Of a stretch of 18,723 nt of DNA, positions 6,002 through 13,070 are shown one piece after another; the first letter of the stretch is position 1, and each line of letters begins with the position of its first letter. The notes below the pieces were generated by a model, which was not told where the DNA came from, searched no databases, and was given only the letters and a program-made list of their open reading frames with translations. The stretch lies in the NCBI GenBank assembly GCA_017420455.1, contig JAFOJB010000339.1:1-18723 (forward strand). The letters run 5' to 3'. The position numbers and the translations under genes are program-made. The stretch comes from Blautia sp. (lineage in GTDB: Bacteria > Bacillota > Clostridia > Lachnospirales > Lachnospiraceae).

Positions 6002-6829
6002 TCAGACTGTGATATCGAGGATACGGCTTCCCAGATAAGCAGCTCCCGCGTATACCAGAAGGCAGCAGGTCATCAGAATGATTCCCATGGAATTCCGGTA
6101 CATGGGGGAGAGAAATTCCGGCGAAGCTGCTTTCAGATAAAGGAGGATCGCCGCCGGCATCAGGTCCATGATCAGCTGTTCATTTTTCCTGGCTGCCAGG
6201 GAGGCTTCGATTTCCTCCTCCACCTCCAGCTTCTCCCCCAGCATCCGGCTGGTCTTTTCCAGAATCTCATCCAGGTTCCCCCCTGTCCTTCGGGCCGTCT
6301 GGAAGACTTCTGCGAAATTCATGATGTCCTCCAGCCCCGTTTCCCGGCCGAACGACCAGAAAAGCTTCTCCAGAGGTACACTTACTCTCCGCTGTGTTTC
6401 CATATACCGGAAAGCAGCAAGTACCTCGCTGTCCTTCGGCAGTTCCCCGGCAAGCTCCGGGATCGAGGAGCGAAGCGCATTTTCCGCCGAGTATCCTGCC
6501 CGGATCCCGACGCAGATACTGTCCAGCGCAATCTTAAACTCCCTGTTCATCTTCCTTCGAAGATTCTTTTGCAGTCTTCGTACCTTCCAGCGGACATAAA
6601 GAAAGATCAGCGGACATAAAAACAGTATGGCTGCAAAGGATTCATAGAACAGGTAATCAAGCCCCACACACAGAATAAAACCTTCAAGACAAGCCCTGAT
6701 ATATTCTTTCCGGGGTACTTTTCCATAACGAACAACCGTGTTTCCCGCTTTTTTGTTTCTCTCCTGATCATTCGTGCAGGCCTTTTCTCTTTTTTTCACA
6801 GACCATAAACGCCTTCCTTCCTGGAACAC
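6002..6829 (-). CDS. tadB: TadB-like inner-membrane platform protein (type II secretion F domain)
   Basis: This protein has 275 residues from a GTG at 6829. A basic N-terminus leads to two hydrophobic segments (about 46-78), then a T2SSF domain (FKIALDSICVGIRAGYSAENAL ... FAEVFQTARRTGGNLDEILEKT) and C-terminal membrane segments ending near YAGAAYLGSRILDITV. AGYSxExAL and TGGNLxExL are typical of TadB/GspF proteins. It should pair with TadC as the platform for the CpaF motor. The start is uncertain: the GTG lacks a clear ribosome site, and a second GTG (residue 11) lies about a dozen bases after GGAAGGAAGG. The gene is separated from cpaF by a 357-bp gap with its own promoter-like cassette. 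Confidence 0.85.
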   Translation of the reverse strand: MFQEGRRLWSVKKREKACTNDQERNKKAGNTVVRYGKVPRKEYIRACLEGFILCVGLDYLFYESFAAILFLCPLIFLYVRWKVRRLQKNLRRKMNREFKIALDSICVGIRAGYSAENALRSSIPELAGELPKDSEVLAAFRYMETQRRVSVPLEKLFWSFGRETGLEDIMNFAEVFQTARRTGGNLDEILEKTSRMLGEKLEVEEEIEASLAARKNEQLIMDLMPAAILLYLKAASPEFLSPMYRNSMGIILMTCCLLVYAGAAYLGSRILDITV

Positions 6830-7051
6830 CTCAGCTATGTAAATGATATTTGCTGTGTACTATCAGACAAAAAGACAGGCAGCTTGGGACAGTTATTTCT
6901 GAATGAATTCTCAGGAATCTCCTTTGATCAGATCACTGGCCTCCATCCACTGCACGACTTTTTGCATGAAGATCATATTGTTCCGGATTCGATCCCGAAC
7001 CGCCTTTGTTGGTAAAAATGGGAATTCACCGCCGGATCCGACGGCTTCCTT
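6830..7051 (-). other. non-coding leader upstream of tadB
   Basis: No convincing gene is seen between the promoter cassette at 7052-7126 and tadB. One minus-strand frame ends in MEASDLIKGDS at 6911 and reads like protein, but it has no ribosome site and no recognised family, so it may be a gene remnant. If transcription starts near 7070, tadB has a leader of about 240 bases. Confidence 0.4.
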
Positions 7052-7126
7052 GCAGAAGAAATCTGCTGATAAATGGAGTATATGCCTGCCGCTCACAAAA
7101 GTCCATAGGAAATTTTGTCGAGTGGG
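7052..7126 (-). promoter_or_regulatory. Spo0A-type promoter cassette, copy A (upstream of tadB)
   Basis: On the minus strand a Spo0A-like box (CTCGACAAAA, 7122-7113) is followed 7 bases later by a -35 TGGACT (7105-7100), a 17-base spacer and a -10 TATACT (7082-7077). A GCAGA/TCTGC hairpin (7052-7066) lies downstream of the expected start. The arrangement is the same as in the copy upstream of cpaF, with no gap in 75 bases. The box has one mismatch to TTCGACAAAA. Confidence 0.6.
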
Positions 7127-7186
7127 TTAAAAATCTCAGGCTGTTTTTTGTGAATCATTTATGATTGCATTCCGAAAGGATTTCCT

Positions 7187-8443
7187 TCATCCTTCAGGCT
7201 TCTTTAGCTTCTCTGTCCGCTTCAGTTTTCCAAGGAGCTGCAGGACTCCTTCCCTGTTTCTTTTATACAGGGGATTCAGCAGGATATCCCCATCCTTGTA
7301 CCCGCAAATCTCGGTGATCTCTTCAACCTTTCTTTTCCCCTCTGTGCTTCTTCCCAGATGGACAAGAATCTCCACACCTGCGGCGATCTGCCGCCGTATG
7401 GCTTCCATAGGCAGCTCCATTCCCATCATGGTCATGGTTTCCAGCCGGGAAAGCATATCCCGGCAGCTGTTGGCATGAAAAGTAGAAAGACTCCCCTCAT
7501 GACCTGTATTTAAAGCGGTCAGAAGATCCAGGGCTTCCCCGCCCCGCACTTCTCCCACGATAATTCTGTCGGGCCTGCACCGCAAGGCCGTACGGATCAG
7601 ATCGCGTATCGTCACAGATGTTCCTCCGGCCGTGTTCGCGTTCTTCGCCTCCAGACGAACCAGATTTTCTATTCCCTGCAGCCGCAGCTCCGCGTTATCC
7701 TCGATCGTGATGATCCGCTCTCCCCTGGGAATGTATTCGGACAGGGCATTCAGAAAGGTGGTCTTTCCGCATCCGGTCCCGCCTCCGATCATGATGGAAT
7801 AGCGGGCCTCTACCAGCTTTTTCAGAAACTCAGCGCCTTCCGGGCTGATACTCCCGAAGGCGATCAGCCGGTCCATGGTGATGGGGCGTTCCGAAAAGCG
7901 TCTGATGGTAAGGACAGGCCCGTCCAGGGCTGCCGGAGAAACAATGGCATTTACCCTCGCCCCGTCCGGGAGCCTGGCATCTACAACAGGGCTGGATTCA
8001 TTGATCACCCTGTTGCATCTTCCCGCGATCTGCTGAATGACATCCATCAGTTTCTCTCTGGAGGTAAAGGTCCGGTTCCATCTGCTGATCTTCCCCTCCC
8101 GCTCCACAAATACCGCATCCGGTCCGTTCACCATGATCTCCGTGACCGTATCATCCTCCAGCAGTTCCTGCAGGATATCCAGCTTCCGCACCGAATAAAA
8201 CAGCTCCTGCCGCAGATCGATCCGCTCCTTAAGGCTCAGCATCTTCTCCTCTGTGTGATTCAGGATCAGATCATCGATCTGCTCCCGGATCTCCTCATCC
8301 GAAAGCTCCCGGGCGATATCGAGGCGCTCCATCAGCTGCCTCCGCGTCCTTAAAAACAATTCCTTATTCATTTTCCTGTAACCATCTGTCAGGTCCTGCC
8401 GCCTGGTTTTTCCGGGTGTCCGGCCTGACTTAAGCTTTCTCAT
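7187..8443 (-). CDS. cpaF: CpaF/TadA secretion ATPase of the Tad pilus
   Basis: This 418-residue cytoplasmic ATPase powers Flp pilus assembly. It has a basic/helical N-terminus (1-90), an N-terminal domain containing VTEIMVNGPDAVFVEREGKI (100-119), Walker A GGGTGCGKTT (220-229), an acidic Asp-box-like stretch TIEDNAELRL (246-255), Walker B RIIVGEVRG (293-301) and a His box GHEGSLSTFHAN (314-325). All are intact and typical of the PilT/GspE superfamily, CpaF branch. The start is not certain: the ATG at 8443 has no good ribosome site, whereas Met25 (MNKELFLRTRRQ) follows AGGAA closely. A promoter cassette lies about 60 bases upstream. This is the first pilus gene of the run; no TadZ or CpaB gene lies ahead of it. 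Confidence 0.93.
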   Translation of the reverse strand: MRKLKSGRTPGKTRRQDLTDGYRKMNKELFLRTRRQLMERLDIARELSDEEIREQIDDLILNHTEEKMLSLKERIDLRQELFYSVRKLDILQELLEDDTVTEIMVNGPDAVFVEREGKISRWNRTFTSREKLMDVIQQIAGRCNRVINESSPVVDARLPDGARVNAIVSPAALDGPVLTIRRFSERPITMDRLIAFGSISPEGAEFLKKLVEARYSIMIGGGTGCGKTTFLNALSEYIPRGERIITIEDNAELRLQGIENLVRLEAKNANTAGGTSVTIRDLIRTALRCRPDRIIVGEVRGGEALDLLTALNTGHEGSLSTFHANSCRDMLSRLETMTMMGMELPMEAIRRQIAAGVEILVHLGRSTEGKRKVEEITEICGYKDGDILLNPLYKRNREGVLQLLGKLKRTEKLKKPEG

Positions 8444-8485
8444 ATTTATTCATGGAATTTCCCGTCCGGAACCGGAAGGGACCCT

Positions 8486-8560
8486 GCAGAAGAACTCTGC
8501 TGCAGAAATAAGTATACGCTTTGTATTTTCTGATGTCCATAAGAAGTTTTGTCGAATGGG
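8486..8560 (-). promoter_or_regulatory. Spo0A-type promoter cassette, copy B (upstream of cpaF)
   Basis: The minus strand carries TTCGACAAAA (8556-8547), an exact match to the inverted Spo0A box TTTTGTCGAA. It is followed at 7 bases by -35 TGGACA (8539-8534), a 17-base spacer and -10 TATACT (8516-8511), then the GCAGA/TCTGC hairpin (8486-8500). Transcription would begin near 8504, giving a leader of about 60 bases for cpaF. The distances equal those of copy A. Confidence 0.65.
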
Positions 8561-8581
8561 CTGCATCTGTTATTCCTTTGT

Positions 8582-8747
8582 CACAGTTCACGGTCTCACC
8601 GTCTGGGGACTTCATGTGTTTTCAGGGTGTCTGCAGCCATGAGAGCCGACAGACGCCGAAAACACATCCGTCCCCGGCCGATCATGCGCTAAACGCGTGC
8701 CACTGGCACGCAGCGCCGCCAGTCGTCGATGCCCGCATCGACTCATT
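8582..8747. repeat. structured intergenic repeat element, copy 1
   Basis: It shares both ends with the element at 12841-12997: 38 of 42 bases at 8583-8624, and GATGCCCGCATCGACTCATT against CATGGCCCGCAACTCATT at the other end, while the middle differs. It contains three hairpins: 8615-8633 with 8650-8666 (TGTGTTTTC...GAAAACACA plus GTCTG/CAGAC), GCGTGCC/GGCACGC at 8695-8711 (3-base loop), and GTCGATG/CATCGAC at 8725-8742. No credible reading frame is seen. With the short flanking stretches it fills the gap between the phosphatase stop and the cpaF promoter. Confidence 0.6.
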
Positions 8748-8809
8748 CCTCCGCCTTGCCTGAACGATTTTATCCTGTGCCATCTGTAAAGGTTATTTGT
8801 GTACAGTTT

Positions 8810-10726
8810 CTAAGATCCATGATATTCCACGCACAGCATCGTCAGATCGTCAAACTGCTCCGCATCGCCGACAAAAGTATTCACAGCGCTGCGGACGCTT
8901 CGGAGAATTGCTTCCGGACTGCCATCCGCGCAGCTGTTCAGCGCAGAAATCATGCGATCCTTCCCGAACATCTTCCCGTCAGCGGCTGTTGCCTCCGGAA
9001 CTCCGTCCGTATAGACAAAGAGCTTATCCCCGGGGGACAGCCGGAGCTCGTAATCTATATATTGAACCTTTTTCAGGCCGCCAAGCACAAAACCGTGTTG
9101 ATCTTTATAAAGCGCAAAGCAGCTGTCCTTTCTCCGGATCGCCGGGGACTCATGTCCACCGTTCGCAGCTGTCAGTTTCCCTGAGGATATCTCCAGAATA
9201 CCTAACCAGACGGTAACAAACATTACCGCCTGGTTGTTATTACATAGCGTTTCGTTTGTTCTTGACAGAATCTCAGAGGGGCTTCGCGCCTGTCGCGCGA
9301 AATCTTCAAGGATTCTCTTGGAGAGCATCATGAACATCGCTCCCGGGATCCCTTTGCCGCTGACATCCGCGATGATCAGGCACAGATGATCCTCATCGAT
9401 GAAGAAAAAGTCGTAAAAATCTCCTCCCACAACCCGCGCGGGATCCATGGAAGCATACAGATCCACCTCGTGCCTGTCCGGGAAGGGCGGGAAAATGTGC
9501 GGCAGCATGCTTTCCTGGATCTGACGGGCGGTGCTCAGTTCCCGGAGGATCAGCTGCTGTTCCCGTTTCTGATTCTCCAGTTCCATCTGCTCCCGCTCCA
9601 TCCGGCGGATCGTGTTCATCTGGTCGTTCAGTGCCAGACTGGTCCGGTTAATTTCCTGTTTTATGATCTCAAATTCCGTGGTGAAGAAGGGAACACCCGC
9701 CAGAGGCTCCAGTTCCTGTCCCATGTGGGTGATCCCGTTGATCAGCTTTCTATACTGCCGCATGAACCTTCTCAGCCACAGCTCATACACAGCCAGCGCG
9801 GTCAGGAGCATGATGAGGGACAATATGACCACTGTTATACGGACCCGGCGGATCACCCGTTCAGATTCCTCCATGGATACCTCCCTCACCAGCATCCACC
9901 TGGGAGAAGGCATCGCCATGGAAAACGCGGAAACAGACCGGCCGGATTCATCGCTGAAAATATTTCCGCTGTTGCTTTCCGAGATCAGCTGCTCCGGGTT
10001 CCCGCACGCATCTGAGCCCGTGTGGTAGAGCTCCTCCCGCTCCATGGTAAAGATATGCCACGTGCTTTTCCTGTCCTTCAGCGCGGAAAACAGCCTGTCA
10101 AAGGCAGCCTGGTCGATCAGCATCATGACGCAGCATTCGCCGAAGCGTACGTCCACCGCTTTCCATGCGGCGATCAGGTAACCACGGGGCGTGTTTTTAT
10201 TCTCAAATCCGTACATATCTGCTCCGGAAACCGGACCGACCCAGACGGTCTGTCCCAGCGGCACATCCAGGATCCGCTTCTTCATTTCCTCCGGAAGAGG
10301 GTTGTCCTCTGGGTCGTCATGGAAGTAGTTTCCGTCGGGCAGCGTTCCGAAAAGGCTTCCGTCCTTTCGCATGATAAACAGGCCGTTCGCCCAGTCCGCA
10401 TGAGTGATCTTCTCACGCAGATAATCCACACAGGCAGCCTTGGTATTGTACATCTCTGCGTCAGAGGCAAAATGCAGCCTGATACAGGATATGACCCGCT
10501 GATCTGTAATTACGTCCCGGACACTGTCAATGGCCGTGGTAATGGACGGCGGAACCGTACTGGAAATGGTCTCAAAGCCGGCGGCGTTTACCTCCTGTTC
10601 CTGCTGCAGTATCATTTCCGTAAAAGAACGGGAATAAAGCGTGCTGAGCACAGTCACGATGAACAGCGCCATGACCAGCATCGGCAGCAGGATCTGGAGC
10701 CGAAGTGATTTAAGCTGCTTCTTCAT
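8810..10726 (-). CDS. membrane sensor PP2C phosphatase, SpoIIE/RsbU type
   Basis: This 638-residue protein has TM1 (about 11-31), a large extracytoplasmic sensor region (32-296) that looks like a double-Cache fold, and TM2 (about 297-315). A linker (320-350) and a coiled-coil stretch (about 352-400) follow, then a C-terminal SpoIIE-type PP2C domain. Metal-binding and catalytic motifs are intact: RVVGGDFYD (431-439), DVSGKGIPGAMFM (454-466), YTDGVPEA (572-579) and FDDLTM (625-630). Such enzymes dephosphorylate STAS-domain anti-anti-sigma factors in partner-switching pathways; no STAS protein or RsbW-like kinase is encoded here, so the target lies elsewhere. The ATG overlaps the stop of the solute-binding protein gene (ATGA), so the two are made together. 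This suggests that the binding protein, alone or with ligand, acts on the sensor domain. Confidence 0.9.
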   Translation of the reverse strand: MKKQLKSLRLQILLPMLVMALFIVTVLSTLYSRSFTEMILQQEQEVNAAGFETISSTVPPSITTAIDSVRDVITDQRVISCIRLHFASDAEMYNTKAACVDYLREKITHADWANGLFIMRKDGSLFGTLPDGNYFHDDPEDNPLPEEMKKRILDVPLGQTVWVGPVSGADMYGFENKNTPRGYLIAAWKAVDVRFGECCVMMLIDQAAFDRLFSALKDRKSTWHIFTMEREELYHTGSDACGNPEQLISESNSGNIFSDESGRSVSAFSMAMPSPRWMLVREVSMEESERVIRRVRITVVILSLIMLLTALAVYELWLRRFMRQYRKLINGITHMGQELEPLAGVPFFTTEFEIIKQEINRTSLALNDQMNTIRRMEREQMELENQKREQQLILRELSTARQIQESMLPHIFPPFPDRHEVDLYASMDPARVVGGDFYDFFFIDEDHLCLIIADVSGKGIPGAMFMMLSKRILEDFARQARSPSEILSRTNETLCNNNQAVMFVTVWLGILEISSGKLTAANGGHESPAIRRKDSCFALYKDQHGFVLGGLKKVQYIDYELRLSPGDKLFVYTDGVPEATAADGKMFGKDRMISALNSCADGSPEAILRSVRSAVNTFVGDAEQFDDLTMLCVEYHGS

Positions 10727-12513
10727 GGCTGTTTTTCCTCCGTATTCCCTGTGAAACGGCTCTCATAATCTTCAGGTCCGTAAGGCTCTACCCCCCTGTC
10801 CCTCTGCACCTGCTGAGACAGGGGAACGATTATAGCTGCTGCGGCATCCCACATCTTCTGATATTCACGAAAAACCTCCGGCTCTCCTGTCGCGATCACC
10901 TTCTGGATCGTCTCGTCCCGGATCCGGAGGAATTCCTCCTCGGTTTCAGCCACGCACATATCACGCCAGGTCGATTCCATGATCGCATCTGCTTCCTTGA
11001 GGATCTGAAGCTGGTCCCGGCTCAGGCTGCTGAGACTGGAGGTGATCGCTTCGCCGCAGTCGTTGCGGAAATCCATCGCACCTAAATTGTAATGAGCATC
11101 CGTTGGAAGCTCTACACCATAATGAGCACAGATGTCTTTGGAAATATTGTTGGTCATGTTGTCGATCATGTATTCCCGGGTTGTGGTGACAAAATCCAGG
11201 GGATAACCGTCCGGATGCTTTGCCAGCTTCAGCAGCATCGGCCACCTGTCCGTCAGCCCGCTGAAAACGCCCCACTGAACATAGTAGTTGTCCGGAGAGG
11301 GGCTGCCCTGCATATATTCATCCAGCTGTGCCTGGCCGTATTCATTCATCCGGGGAACCCCGTTTTCATCATAATCCCAGGTCACTCCCTTCTGGCCTAC
11401 AGCGGCATCCCGCAGGAAATCGAGATCAGCCATGAAATTGATCAGCTTCAGCGCCGCTTCCTTATGCTGGGTGTTTGCCGAAATGAACCACATAAATGCG
11501 GAACCGTTGCCTAACAGCTGATTGACGTTGGTATAATAATTGGTGCCGGCGGAAGGAACTGTACCGTATCCGGCCAGGGTGTCCGGGTCCTTCCTGACGC
11601 TGGCCTCGTAGAACGTAGTCTTCCCGTTGTGAAGACCGAGATACTGACCCCGGGCACATTTGGCGTCATGCTGCGTGATGGTCTGATAAAAGCTCTCTAT
11701 ATCGAAGGAGCCGTCCTCCTTTCCGGCATGGTAAAGCTTATTGTACCATGCCATGGACGTCCACCACATGGAATGCTCCGGATCCGTATAACCATCGTAG
11801 ATTTCATTGGTGAAGATGTTGTTCTGATATTTGAACGCACCCCAGTAATCCAGGCTGACCTCGGCCCGGAAGGCCGTGGCGTATCCGGTGTGGTTGTCAA
11901 TCCCGAACAGATAGGTGGGGTAGCCCTCCTCCGTATAAGGGTGATTGGCGTACATCTGCTTAAGCACCCTGAGATAATCGTCCTCGTTGTTGATGGGCGG
12001 GTAGCCCAGCTCCTTGTAGTAATCCCAGCGGACGACGAAGCCCCGGTTATATGCCTGGTTATGGTATCCCGCCCCGTTGATTCCAATCTTCTCGGGTATG
12101 AACCAGAACCCGTCTTCGTCGTGATTGATCTGCCTGATCACCTGGCAGGCCAGACCAACATCTCCCTTGAGCAGATTCGGCGCGTATTCTTCCAGGTACG
12201 GGGCGATATTCAGCGCCAGGCCCTTTTCCCGGATCTCAAAAAGATTGTTGTTGGTAATCAGGATATCCGGCAGGTTTCCGCTGTTCATCATGGAGGTGTA
12301 TTCCTCCTGCGACACATAGACGTACTGAATCTCCATGCCGATCTGATCTTCCAGATACCTCCATATCCCCAGCTGATCTGCTCCGTTCACCCGGGCTCCG
12401 GAACGATCGAGGGTATCGCCGATGGTAAGCACAGGACGAATCTCCTCAGCGAGGGTGGAGGATGACAGGAACAAAAGCAGAGCTGCCAGCACCGGCAGCA
12501 GAATTTTCTTCAA
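10723..12513 (-). CDS. secreted extracellular solute-binding protein, sugar/peptide ABC type
   Basis: This 596-residue protein starts with TTG at 12513, six bases after AGGAAGG. The signal peptide (MKKILLPVLAALLLFLSSS, cut after TLA at residue 22) has no lipobox cysteine, unusual for a Firmicute binding protein, which is normally a lipoprotein. The body resembles the large LplA/COG1653-type binding proteins: LTIGDTLDRSG, LPDILITNNNLFEIREKGLALNIAPYL, NGSAFMWFISANTQHKEAALKLINFMADLDFL. It has about 100 more residues than many relatives, mostly C-terminal. No permease or ATPase gene is nearby. It is translationally coupled to a membrane phosphatase with an extracytoplasmic sensor, so a co-receptor role rather than transport is inferred. 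The ligand is unknown; oligosaccharides are a guess from the xylanase upstream. Confidence 0.85.
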   Translation of the reverse strand: MKKILLPVLAALLLFLSSSTLAEEIRPVLTIGDTLDRSGARVNGADQLGIWRYLEDQIGMEIQYVYVSQEEYTSMMNSGNLPDILITNNNLFEIREKGLALNIAPYLEEYAPNLLKGDVGLACQVIRQINHDEDGFWFIPEKIGINGAGYHNQAYNRGFVVRWDYYKELGYPPINNEDDYLRVLKQMYANHPYTEEGYPTYLFGIDNHTGYATAFRAEVSLDYWGAFKYQNNIFTNEIYDGYTDPEHSMWWTSMAWYNKLYHAGKEDGSFDIESFYQTITQHDAKCARGQYLGLHNGKTTFYEASVRKDPDTLAGYGTVPSAGTNYYTNVNQLLGNGSAFMWFISANTQHKEAALKLINFMADLDFLRDAAVGQKGVTWDYDENGVPRMNEYGQAQLDEYMQGSPSPDNYYVQWGVFSGLTDRWPMLLKLAKHPDGYPLDFVTTTREYMIDNMTNNISKDICAHYGVELPTDAHYNLGAMDFRNDCGEAITSSLSSLSRDQLQILKEADAIMESTWRDMCVAETEEEFLRIRDETIQKVIATGEPEVFREYQKMWDAAAAIIVPLSQQVQRDRGVEPYGPEDYESRFTGNTEEKQP

Positions 12514-12812
12514 TACAACCCTTCCTTTCTTTGCTCAGGTGTTCTTTCTGCGACAGCAGTTATGTTTTCACCCTTGCCACTCCTCTTGCAAAGTATGGGC
12601 ACAGGGCTACTTTCAGCTTTGAGAAATATATAAATAGATCCGGTATCCTCCAGAATTTCATAGATTTCTGAAGCAATATTCAGGATCTTTAGCAGGATGA
12701 TATTCGATATCGCCTCCCATACTTTCAGAATACCCGGAGAAGATTCCGGCAGATAAAACTGTTTGTTCAGCATATCCTGATTATACGTGCAATCACAGGG
12801 TTTATCAATCAT
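12510..12812 (-). CDS. doubtful 100-residue frame ahead of the solute-binding protein
   Basis: The frame runs from an ATG at 12812 to a TGA that overlaps the TTG start of the binding protein (TTGA), the same kind of junction seen between the binding protein and the phosphatase. The middle part (GILKVWEAISNIILLKILNI ... EIYEILEDTGSIYIFLKAE) reads like an amphipathic helix plus strand; the last 40 residues look less protein-like. No family is recognised. Against it, the ATG has a poor ribosome site (AAGG two bases away), and a good promoter (-10 at 12785-12780) lies inside its first codons. Transcription from that promoter would begin near Met14 (12773). It may instead be a long untranslated leader. 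Confidence 0.3.
   Translation of the reverse strand: MIDKPCDCTYNQDMLNKQFYLPESSPGILKVWEAISNIILLKILNIASEIYEILEDTGSIYIFLKAESSPVPILCKRSGKGENITAVAERTPEQRKEGLY
12780..12808 (-). promoter_or_regulatory. sigma-A promoter for the solute-binding protein/phosphatase pair
   Basis: The minus strand has -35 TTGATA (12808-12803), a 17-base spacer and -10 TATAAT (12785-12780). The expected start near 12773 gives a leader of about 260 bases before the TTG at 12513, long enough to hold a regulatory structure, although no known riboswitch was recognised. Confidence 0.6.
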
Positions 12813-12840
12813 AACCTTGTGTGCTGATGTACATATTCGT

Positions 12841-12997
12841 TACAGTTCACGGTCTCACCGGCTGGAGATTGCATGTGTTTTCAAGTGTCCGGCGTCCTGA
12901 CGGACTTCAGAAGAATCTTTGTCCGCAGTCAAAGAGCGGCCCGTCCTGCAGACACGGACAAAGATTCTTCTGAAGTCAGCATGGCCCGCAACTCATT
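12841..12997. repeat. structured intergenic repeat element, copy 2, with a 23-bp perfect stem
   Basis: Its ends match the element at 8582-8747. The core differs: a perfect 23-bp inverted repeat (12903-12925 with 12955-12977) surrounds a 29-base loop, and a smaller GTCCG/CGGAC stem lies at 12887-12905. It sits 75-230 bases after the xylanase stop codon and about 35 bp upstream of the promoter at 12780-12808. It may end xylanase transcripts, but no T-run follows on the minus strand. Bases 12998-13070 hold nothing recognisable. Confidence 0.65.
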
Positions 12998-13070
12998 TTC
13001 CGGCCGTTCACTGATATGGGGTAAGGGGTCCGCCTGACAGCTGCAGGAACCGGTCTCCTGTTTCCGGATT

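Noticed and set aside
8430..8615. 61-codon minus-strand frame (MKSPDGETVNCDKG...) upstream of cpaF
   Set aside because: It runs through the promoter cassette and the repeat element, so its similarity to the frame at the tadB promoter (MDxxxxxAYTxF) is better explained by conserved promoter DNA; neither has a ribosome site.
8521..8763. 80-codon plus-strand frame in the intergenic repeat
   Set aside because: It consists of repeat-element sequence with hairpins; no ribosome site or homologous protein recognised.
9386..10708. Long plus-strand frames (209 and 228 codons)
   Set aside because: Antisense to the phosphatase gene, whose motifs and both membrane segments are unmistakable.
11629..12465. 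278-codon plus-strand open frame
   Set aside because: Antisense to the solute-binding protein gene; mirror of its codon use, no family features.
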